Source: Puccinia triticina
Lineage: Eukaryota > Basidiomycota > Pucciniomycetes > Pucciniales > Pucciniaceae
Direction of reading: 5' to 3'
Length of the DNA: 64,000 nt
NCBI RefSeq assembly: GCF_026914185.1
Contig: NC_070573.1
Coordinates: 1,984,001-2,048,000, forward strand
Position numbers and translations under genes: made by a program
In this document: piece by piece, positions 56,207 through 64,000 of the stretch
Position numbering within the stretch: the stretch's first letter is position 1
Layout of the letters: every line of letters begins with the position of its first letter
Notes under the pieces: model-generated
What the model was told of the DNA's origin: nothing
The model's database searches: none
What the model saw: only the letters and a program-made list of their open reading frames with translations

Positions 56207-57834
56207 AATTTTCCTTGTGTTTTTGATGTATCTCATGCGTTGTTTGGGCTATCGTTTCCCAAAGGTGTATCAAGCATTGATCAAGATCTCGGGCTCTCTC
56301 CAGAAATCGTTATTAGGTTTTGTTTTTACTGCATCTCCCAGCTACAAGTCATATTATCCAACTTCCCTTTGTACTGCGAAATAAGTAGACTGTAATAAAA
56401 CCATTAAAAACGGATATGAATGATAAATAAAATACAATCCCGGGCGGAAAAATTCAGACCCAATGTTAGTTGGCCGATGTTTGAGAAAGTGCCGCTGCGA
56501 TGTCATGGTCTGCCCGGATATCGCCAGGGCGATGATCGCAACAGATGCCATGTTATTCTGTCGATGTCAAGGCTTGATGCTGGCCTGACGTTTTGTCGTG
56601 GCGACCCGACTCGGACGTCTGATCTTGCGGGGGCTGGCGACATCACCATGATATTGCCAAGACATCAGATTGATATCCAGCTGCACCGGTGGTGTACCTG
56701 TGGTCGGTTGGAATTCGCACTGAGCTCGGACTCCGACCCGTGGCCAGCTGAGTTAATTAGCGAACCCATCACTGCTTCTATCCGGTGGCCCGGACCCGAC
56801 CGGTAATCAAGAGGGGAGTGCACCACACCCCATGATGGCTAGTTTGTTGTGGTTTTGATGAGGGGGGGACATGAGCAGTACCGCTCCCCTCGGTGATATG
56901 CAGGCAACTCAGGATTGTCGTGAACAAGTAATTAAGGCATTCAGAAATGTCAAAAGCAAGCGAGTTGAGCACACAAGCCATTTTTTGAGGAAATGACAGC
57001 TCTGTTTATGAAACTTAGGGCAGAAAACCCATCAAAATAAGGGTTTTGGGCCCTAGTACTATAACTGTACTGATTTAAACACTGGTAATTTAAATTACCA
57101 AACTTGTTACGTGGCAAATATGGCCACTACAAGGGTTTCATGCTCTGTAACAGAGGAGGGATTAATTATGTAATTAATAATATGTAATTATTAATTACAG
57201 GAAATTAATTTGGTGTAAAAAGTAGGTGGTAAGCGCTTAAAATGATTGGCTGCTTGACAGAGGCGGTGGTCTTACGGCAACTACTTATGAGGATAAAGCT
57301 TTAAATATGCTAATAAGGGATTTTTGATGATTTAAAGGGTTTAATCCAGTGGATTTTACGTGCTGGGGATGGTTTATAAGGAAAAGTGGCTACAATAGTA
57401 GCAGAGGAGAATATTCACGACAAACTTACAGTTTATGGGTGGTGAATGGTCTGGGGGATCTTTTCCTGAGGGCCAAATAGGCCTCTATTTATAGAGGGGA
57501 CCTCAGTGGGCGTAAACACTGAGTCCTTTTCTCCCTATGGGAGTATCCAGGGGTGTAGCCATGAAAAGGGCTTGGCTGTGGGAAATTTATTTGTATTGTA
57601 ATAGACTAATCTCCCTGACTCTGTCACATCACATATTTATAACCAATTGTCATGTGAAAGAGCTTCAGTAGAAGTCTACATAATACTTTCATGGGTATTT
57701 TTACACAAGTAATATTACTCATTACTGTACAACAGTTTATGTTTATGTACTTTATTTGTTTTACTAAATTTTTGTATGTAATACTATTTTTTGGGCGCTT
57801 TCTGAGGCCAATTCACTGCATGGATTATCCCCTC
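56207..57834. other. Noncoding stretch with GATGTC cluster and AT-rich DNA
   Basis: 56470-56680 holds gatgtc/gacatc/gatatc-type motifs like those at 53215-53470. From 56990 on the DNA is AT rich, with taattaat-type repeats near 57160-57210. No gene is visible. Confidence 0.45.
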
Positions 57835-58280
57835 GGACATGCTTGTCCGACAAGAGCTCGGACAGGCATGTCCGACCAGTTGCCGGACATGGCCGTCCGA
57901 CGGGTGGTTGAGCCCACCCGTTGGATCCCCCTGTTCGAGCAGAAGTTGGACGTTTCTGCTCGACGGGTCCTTGAGCAGCTTGGCCCAACCACCCGTCGGA
58001 CTTGTTTGACCGCTCTGCAGTCAGACAGTACAGCCCGAGCTTCCCTCGGACTGGCTGGTCGGACCACATCGTCCGAGGAGATTTTGGACATGTCTGTCCG
58101 ACCAGCTCCCACTGGTCGGACCTGTATGTCCGACGAGTTCCCCAGTCGGACAGACCTGTCCGACAGGTTCACCGGTCGGACTAGCTTGTCCGACGGGTGT
58201 GGGTCCAACAAGTTCGACTCGTCGGACATCTCAACTCGACAGGTTCAACTCGTCGGACCAGAGATGTCCGACAAGTTAAT
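57835..58280. repeat. Dense GTCCGAC/GTCGGAC palindromic minisatellite
   Basis: More than twenty GTCCGAC or GTCGGAC copies, often paired as gtcggac..gtccgac around a short spacer, form a chain of potential small hairpins. Frames stay open on both strands because of the composition. Confidence 0.8.
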
Positions 58281-58349
58281 CAACCCCGCGTTGCCCAAGC
58301 CACCAAGCTGGCAGCTACAGGTGGAAGCCCTTCCGGAGAGTTTGTTACG

Positions 58350-58560
58350 GGTATCCAGCTCGCCGAGAGGGCTTCCTCCCGGATAGCTGCCAGCTCGTCG
58401 AGAGGGCTTCTTCCCGGCTAGCTGCCAGCTCTCCGAGAGGGCTTCCTCCCAGATAGCTGCCAGCTCGCCGAGAGGAAATTCTCCCGGCTAGCTGGAGTGA
58501 GCTGGTTACAGCGAGATGATTTCCTCGCGGCGAGCCGGATACCTGTATCCAGCTCGCCGG
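58350..58560. repeat. 37-bp tandem repeat (agctcgccgagagggcttcc)
   Basis: Four units share agctcgccgagagggcttcc followed by tcccggatagctgcc. The array ends in an inverted copy, giving a hairpin around ggcgagccggatac / gtatccagctcgcc at 58533-58560, directly before the recombinase gene. Confidence 0.75.
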
Positions 58561-58561
58561 G

Positions 58562-59275
58562 ATGATGACAGAGTCCTTTGGGAAGGTGGCGGTGCTCCTT
58601 TGGTCCTCCGCATGGTTAGATGCGGCCGAACCGCCCCGTCCACCCAAGAAAGCAATACAGCTTCACCACCTCCTCTATCTGGCCAAGTGCATGAAGGACG
58701 GCCCCCCCAAATCCAGGGTGATATTCAATATGGCGGTGGTGGCGTTCTGGGGGATGGCCCGACTAGCTGAGCTGACCTGCTCAAACGCGACAGGACAACC
58801 TGAGCCATCTTCAACCGTTTTAGTCAAGGACACCATTGTTGAGGGACGTTGCATAACCCTTGATTCTAACCTGGTCTCATTGCCTCTCCGAGGAGCAAAG
58901 ACCGCCAAGCCTGGAGAGCCCCAACTACTCCATTTAAAACGGCTGGGCGGGCTCCTCTGCCCAGTAGCAGCCATCCTGCATTGCGACAAGCCGCTCCAGG
59001 TTCAGACGGGGTACTCTTCAGTTACCAACACGGCCCCGACCAATTCAACTTAACCTGCGCCGACGCGGTCCAACTCATCCAGCAGCTCCTGTCTGATGGT
59101 GGGTACACTGGCATATCACGCCATTCCTTCCGGGTCGGAGGCGCTTCCCTGCGGAACGCTTTAGGGGTACCGGTAGATCAGATCTGTCACTTAGGACGCT
59201 GAAAATCAGATTGCTACAATCTGTATATCAGACACTACTCCCCATCAGAGAAAGCTGCCGCATTAGGAATATTAC
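58562..59275 (+). pseudogene. Crypton-like tyrosine recombinase
   Basis: The motifs fit the catalytic domain of tyrosine recombinases: the first Arg in ARLAELTC (near 58760), HSFRVGGAS with His and Arg (near 59125), then LGR-x-KSDCYNLYIR with the Trp codon now TGA (59200-59202) and the nucleophile Tyr in LYIR. A frameshift near 58975-58990 separates the two halves. The N-terminal half resembles Crypton or DIRS-type enzymes, but no DIRS reverse transcriptase is near, so Crypton-like is preferred. The enzyme would join circular or excised DNA at specific sites; this copy is dead. Confidence 0.75.
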
Positions 59276-59278
59276 ATA

Positions 59279-59702
59279 TTGTGTTTTTCAAGAAGCTTGG
59301 ACACATTCACAAAGTTTTATTTGGGGTAGATCCTGGCAGATCCCATATCTTTCATGTTTACTCCACGTTTAGTCTTGACAGGTGTCAGATGAGGCCCAAG
59401 CCTAAATCTAATCCCTGAGCCATCATTCTCCAGATGATGGTCAGGGAGTAGACTTTTGGAAAAACAAAGCTCATATTTGGAACCGGAGAGGCTTTTTTCC
59501 CCTCCCTGCCCCTCATCATGTAGCTAGGCTGCTGCCCTCTGCCTGAATGGAGGGACCGACCGAGCTCAGGACTGTTACACACACTACAATCAAAGGATGG
59601 CTGTGGGATATTTAAGCGCAAAGTCTATCTGGAAGCTGAAAATAAATCCATAACATGAAATAAAAAATTACTGAAATCGTCCAAGCTTCTTGAAAAACAC
59701 AA
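59279..59702. mobile_element. 424-bp MITE with perfect inverted ends and TA duplication
   Basis: TTGTGTTTTTCAAGAAGC and the following ttggac are exactly inverted at the right end, each bordered outside by TA (59277-59278 and 59703-59704). No coding capacity. Tc1/mariner-type mobilisation is likely. It interrupts the 3' flank of the recombinase relic. Confidence 0.85.
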
Positions 59703-59704
59703 TA

Positions 59705-60119
59705 AGAACCTTGTATTGTGATGTGGGTCTTATTCAGTTACTTGACGCGTATGCAACAAAAATGCTTGCCTCTTAGAGGTTTGGGTCTACCTAATGTCTC
59801 AGGCTCTCAGAAGCCAAGTTCTAGGGGCTCACATTTGGCTCTCCTAAGAAACCTCCTCCTAATAACGCTCAAGAGCTGTCTTGCGGAGGAGACCCCTCTT
59901 GGCGCCCTAAGCGCCCAGCGCACACGGGCACGCTGAACAAGCCTTACGGCCTTCATCAGCCAAAAGGAGGGGCTCTTCACGCAGTCGACCCACACATTGG
60001 GAGACCTGGAACCCTCTATGAGATTAGACGGTTCGGGCCTCCCTAGAAGGGGACGGGCAAGGAAGAATCCTATGGCGCGCTCCGTTTGAAAAATGTACAG
60101 CTGAAAAAAGGCAAACAAA
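59705..60119. other. Unassigned stretch
   Basis: GC content is higher than in the flanks. It has cgccctaagcgcccagcgc and other short GC repeats near 59905-59935. I see no gene or terminal repeat. Confidence 0.4.
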
Positions 60120-61540
60120 ACTTACATGGACAAGATTTAAACTATAAGTTAACAAGATGTAAATAAACCACAAGTTGACAAGATATAAAGCACAAGTTTA
60201 GAGCATGTAAACCACAAGTTTACAAGTTGTAAACCACAGGTTTACAAGATGTAAACCACAGGTTTACAAGATGTAAACCACAGGTTTACAAGATGTAAAC
60301 CACAGGTTTACAAGATGCAAACCACAGGTTTACAAGATGTAAACCACAGGTTTACAAGATGTAAACCACAGGTTTACAAGATGTAAACCACAGGTTTACA
60401 AGATGTAAACCACAGGTTTACAAGATGTGTACCACAGGTTTACAAGATGTAAACCACAGGTTTACAAGATGTAAACCACAGGTTTACAAGATGTAAACCA
60501 CAGGTTTACAAGATGTAAACCACAGGTTTACAAGATGTAAACCACAGGTTTACAAGATGTAAACCACAGGTTTACAAGATGTAAACCACAGGTTTACAAG
60601 ATGTAAACCACAGGTTTACAAGATGTAAACCACAGGTTTACAAGATGTAAACCACACTTTACAGCATGTAAACTACAGTTTACAAGATGCAAACCACACT
60701 TTAAAGCATGTAAAATACAGCTTACAAGATGTAAAACACACTTTACAGCATGTAAACCACAGTTTCCAAGATGTAAGCCACACTTTACAGCATGTAAACT
60801 ACGGTTTATAAGATGTAAACCACAATTTTACAAGATGTAAACCACACTTTACAGCATGTAAACTACAGTTTCCAAGATGTAAACCACACTTTACAGCATG
60901 TAAACTAAGGTTTACAAGATGTAAACCACAAGTTTACAAGATGTAAACCACAAGTTTACAAGATGTAAACCACAAGTTTACAAGATGTAAACCACAAGTT
61001 TACAAGATGTAAACCACAAGTTTACAAGATGTAAACCACACTTTACAGCATGTAAACTACAGTTTACAAGATGTAAACCACACTTTACAGCATGCAAACT
61101 ACAGTTTACAAGATGTAAACCACACTTTACAGCATGTAAACTACAGTTTACAAGATGTAAACCACACTTTACAGCATGTAAACTACAGTTTACAAGATGT
61201 AAACCACACTTTACAGCATGTAAACTACAGTTTACAAGATGTAAACCACACTTTACAGCATGTAAACTACAGTTTACAAGATGTAAACCACACTTTACAG
61301 CATGTAAACTACAGTTTACAAGATGTAAACCACAAGTCTACAAGAAAACCACAAGTTTACAAGATGTAAACCACACTTTACAGCATGTAAACTACAGTTT
61401 ACAAGATGTAAACCACAAGTCTACAAGAAAACCACAAGTTTACAAGATGTAAACCACAATTTTACAAGATGTAAACCCAAGTTTGCAAGATGTAACCCAC
61501 AAGTTTAGAAGATGTAAACCACACTTTACAGAATGTGCAC
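60120..61540 (+). repeat. 22-bp minisatellite array (GTAAACCACAGGTTTACAAGAT)
   Basis: About 60 units of a 22-bp repeat fill 1.4 kb. The unit contains GTTTAC-aagat-GTAAAC, an inverted repeat. Domains: a homogeneous 'cacagg' part at about 60225-60650; a part where the unit alternates with tttacagcatgtaaactaca to form a unit of about 43 bp (60650-60925 and 61030-61320); and 'cacaag' parts between and after. An inverse-orientation array lies at 62548-62880. Confidence 0.95.
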
Positions 61541-61694
61541 CACCACACCTGTTTCTGGCATTGGATACCATTGGTGAGACGGTCTGGTACAGGAGACATG
61601 TTCCCAACGGGGCTACATTGTCTATGTCAAGCGACCCATTGAGCATGCGGAGGTCTGACCTCTTCGCCAATGGATGTAGATAATCCATTGTGCA

Positions 61695-61737
61695 GACCAA
61701 TGGCAACACCAGACAACATTTGGTGTTGCCATTGGTC
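61695..61737. repeat. Perfect 17-bp inverted repeat
   Basis: gaccaatggcaacacca, a 9-nt loop, then tggtgttgccattggtc. Confidence 0.9.
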
Positions 61738-61817
61738 AATGGGGCAACTGGGGGACCAACAGGGAAACAGCCTATCTGCCCTGGGGGAGGAGCACTTAGT
61801 CTGGGGGAGGAAATGTG

Positions 61818-61992
61818 ACTGGTCATCGAGAGAATCAACCCTCTTGATGACCAGTCAGAGGTCATTGGGAGGCATCAAACCTCTCAATAACCGGTCAGAT
61901 TGGTCATCAAGAGGAATCAAACCTCTTGATGACCAGTCAGAGGTCATCAAGAGGATTCAAACCTCCTGATGACCGATCAAACCGGGCATCAA
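61818..61992. repeat. Palindromic minisatellite (GATGACCGGTCA type), second locus
   Basis: Four to five units of about 38-42 bp combine gatgaccagtcagaggtcat with an aagaggattcaaacctc module. They are related in layout and sequence to 52262-52405. Confidence 0.78.
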
Positions 61993-62547
61993 GTGTGAGC
62001 CTGAGCCTCTTTAGTGGCTACAGGACACAAGAAAAATGGGGGACACTGGTTGTATTTCTTGGGATAAAGAACTACAAACAGTGAGTAAGAGAGAAAGAGA
62101 AAGAAAGAGTAAAAAGAAAGAGAAATGTATGATCTGGAGGGGGTCTATCTACTCCTTGTAGGAGGATCCTCAAAAGTCTACTTGAACCACCTGGAAAAGT
62201 GGTAAGGACAGCTGTGCCAGACCAACAGGGGCTACAGCCTCCGCGCGCACCAAGGAGACGGTGGGGGGACACAGAATAGTAATACTAATCTGCTCTGATT
62301 TTTAGACTGAGTCTAGGATTAACAGAGTAATCTTTGATCTTGAGCAGGGTTGATGTGAAAGCAATAAAGAGAAGCAATCAAGAGACACAGAGAAATCACT
62401 CTGGATAATCAAGGTTCAAATGAAGAGTATACTTACTGTCAATAACCTAGGCGCCTGTGATGGTAGGTGTACTGGGAGCGTGGTATCCTCTTGTGGGGTG
62501 ATCCTGGGTTATCTACGGCGTGGTTCTGGGTGGTCTGAAGTCTGTGG

Positions 62548-62985
62548 ATGTGGTTTACATCTTGTAAACTTGTGGTTTACATCTTGTAAACCTGTGGTTT
62601 ACATCTTGTAAACCTGTGGTTTACATCTTGTAAACCTGTGGTTTACATCTTGTAAACCTGTGGTTTACATCTTGTAAACCTGTGGTTTACATCTTGTAAA
62701 CCTGTGGTTTACATCTTGTAAACCTGTGGTTTACATCTTGTACACCTGTGGTTTACATCTTGTAAACCTGTGGTTTACATCTTGTAAACCTGTGGTTTAA
62801 ATATTGTAAACTCACGGTTTGCATCTTGTGAGCTTGTGGTTGACATCTTGCAAACTTGTGGTTTACATCTTGTAATCTTGTAAATTTACAAGGTGTAAGC
62901 CACAGTTTACAAAGTTTAAACCACAATTTACAAGGTTTAGACCACAGTTTACAAGATGTAAACCACATTTTTACAAGATACTAGA
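62548..62985 (-). repeat. 22-bp minisatellite array, inverse orientation
   Basis: About 15 units of the same repeat read on the minus strand up to about 62880. A palindrome ttgtaaatttacaa then marks a switch back to plus orientation for a few diverged units to about 62985. Confidence 0.93.
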
Positions 62986-63324
62986 CTTTCAAGGCAGCTG
63001 CGCCGCCGCTCGTCGCAGACCATGGTGAATTGCAAGTTGAATTGAAACTTTTATTCCAAGTTCCCTCACAGCTACTTAAAATTAGTCCGCAAGGAGTAAT
63101 ATATATCACACTTTGGAACAATAAGAAAAGGTAAAAGTTTAAGAATATAGGAAGACATCAAGAAAATGATAAATTGTTCCATCTGTCAACTAAGGAAGTG
63201 AGAATAAAACAAAATGGGATTCTTTTTTTCATAGAGGGATATGTGAGATGGATGGACAAGCAGAAGGGTACCCATTTGGGACAAAAACACCAGATGTCAC
63301 CTGAAAAACTGCTGAATTAACTAT
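62986..63324. other. Unassigned AT-rich stretch
   Basis: I see no gene, terminal repeat or RNA structure. Confidence 0.4.
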
Positions 63325-63484
63325 CATTGCCTTGGCTTAGAAGCCATTGCCTTGGCTTAGGAGCCATTGCCTTGGCTTAGGAGCCATTGCCTTGGCTTAG
63401 GAGCCATTGCCTTGGCTTAGGAGCCATTGCCTTGGCTTAGGAGTCATTGCCTTGTCTTAGGAGCCATTGCCTTGGCTTAGGAGC
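63325..63484. repeat. 20-bp tandem repeat, 8 copies
   Basis: The unit cattgccttggcttaggagc is repeated eight times in a row with only three visible single-base variants. Confidence 0.95.
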
Positions 63485-63685
63485 AAGAAATGCACACCTT
63501 CATTATCAATCTAGCTGTGTTTGAGTCAAACCCCTCCAACAACCCTTTGAGTTGCACCCTCACTCCTGGATATAAATTATCTGATACATGAGGGCGCATC
63601 TCACAATTTTTGATTATGTATGTAACATAAAATTTGCGGATGAGTAAAGCCTGAGATTACGGTTGTGTCGTTGTTGAGTTCAAAC

Positions 63686-64000
63686 TCAAAACAAGGTATA
63701 GTTTGAGGAATTAAACTTGAGTTGGTTATCCTCTCCCACGTGTGGGCTTGGTATCTCGGACTTTTCAACAATTACACCAAGTTTGACAATCCCAGTTTGA
63801 TTGGTAAAATCAAGGGTGAGGTCAGATTCCTTACCAATGCGCATTATTGAGTCCTGTGTATATGTGATAGTTGGAGTACTGCCATTGTTAAGGAAAATCA
63901 TTTGCCCTCCAGTCAGAGAATACAGAATGCCCTCCTCAAGGGCGTTTTTGATTGCCGTATTTGCCATGAGTTTGACTTTGAAATCTATTTCCTTCTTGCC
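63686..64000 (-). CDS. Unidentified partial protein at the window edge
   Basis: A frame open from the right edge of the window (GKKEIDFKVKL..) passes an ATG at 63967 and ends at 63686. The sequence alternates hydrophobic and polar residues (..GGQMIFLNNGSTPTITYTQD.., ..GIVKLGVIVEKSEI..), which suggests beta strands. It has no motif that I recognise. It could be the C-terminus of a host gene or of an element outside the window. The start cannot be decided from this window. Confidence 0.4.
   Translation of the reverse strand, partial: GKKEIDFKVKLMANTAIKNALEEGILYSLTGGQMIFLNNGSTPTITYTQDSIMRIGKESDLTLDFTNQTGIVKLGVIVEKSEIPSPHVGEDNQLKFNSSNYTLF

Larger units (their letters stand above)
61541..62547. 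other. Core between inverted minisatellite arrays
   Basis: It holds a perfect 17-bp-stem hairpin at 61695-61737, the GACCGGTCA-type array at 61818-61992, and a purine-rich gaaagagaaagaaag tract near 62090-62125. No gene is evident. Confidence 0.6.

Noticed and set aside
57691..58386. A 231-codon open frame, with long frames also on the opposite strand
   Set aside because: It is read through the GTCCGAC palindromic array; frames stay open in several phases because of the repeat, and the protein is a repeat artefact.
60120..61540. Telomere or centromere repeat
   Set aside because: The unit is not a known telomere type, and the array is only 1.4 kb within transposon DNA; nothing supports a centromere.
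60120..63484. Regular repeats that might suggest a CRISPR array
   Set aside because: Units are directly adjacent with no unique spacers, and the DNA is eukaryotic. They are minisatellites.

Overview
This 64 kb window is eukaryotic, transposon-dense DNA. It is most likely from a basidiomycete, and I infer a rust fungus (Pucciniales). The reasons are short GT..AG introns of about 50-95 nt, KDZ, Plavaka-type, Tc1/mariner, hAT, Helitron and tyrosine-recombinase transposons together, and gag proteins that resemble rust Ty3-like families as I remember them. I see no convincing host housekeeping gene, rRNA gene or canonical tRNA gene. Nearly everything legible is a mobile element or a minisatellite. 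Many element ends were placed by eye from terminal repeats and target-site duplications (TSDs), and several are confirmed because removing the insertion restores an open reading frame.

1-18.5 kb: an old LTR-retrotransposon gag-protease gene (+ strand) is split into four pieces by three insertions. They are a hAT transposon (468-10319, 8-bp TSD) that itself carries a Copia element (4288-10190, TSD attac), a second, nearly intact Copia element (10475-16011, TSD agata), and a 1002-bp TG..CA element that looks like a solo LTR (16882-17883, TSD ttggg). The two Copia elements appear to prime from internal fragments of different tRNAs: tRNA-Tyr for the first and initiator tRNA-Met for the second.

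19.3-31.9 kb: a Tc1/mariner-type transposon with long inverted repeats and TA target sites holds two convergent genes, a four-exon gene of unknown function (+) and a DDE transposase (-). The transposase is split by a young 8.2 kb gag-bearing LTR element with identical-looking 933-bp LTRs, and by a 365-bp MITE placed right behind the start codon.

32-50 kb: an unknown multi-exon gene (-) sits head to head with a KDZ transposase gene (+). The KDZ gene is cut by an 11.3 kb gag-only LTR element. That element's left LTR contains a Helitron relic, and its gag gene contains a 637-bp TRIM whose LTRs each carry a tRNA-like block.

50-64 kb: this part holds a Plavaka/CACTA-type transposase relic beside a second copy of the unknown gene family, a Crypton-like tyrosine recombinase relic behind arrays of palindromic minisatellites, a TA-flanked MITE, and a 22-bp minisatellite arranged as large inverted arrays around a 1 kb core. 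An unidentified partial gene runs off the right end.

The strongest candidates for something new are the tRNA-carrying TRIM, the two-gene mariner-like transposon, and the family of unknown proteins that occurs beside unrelated transposases.
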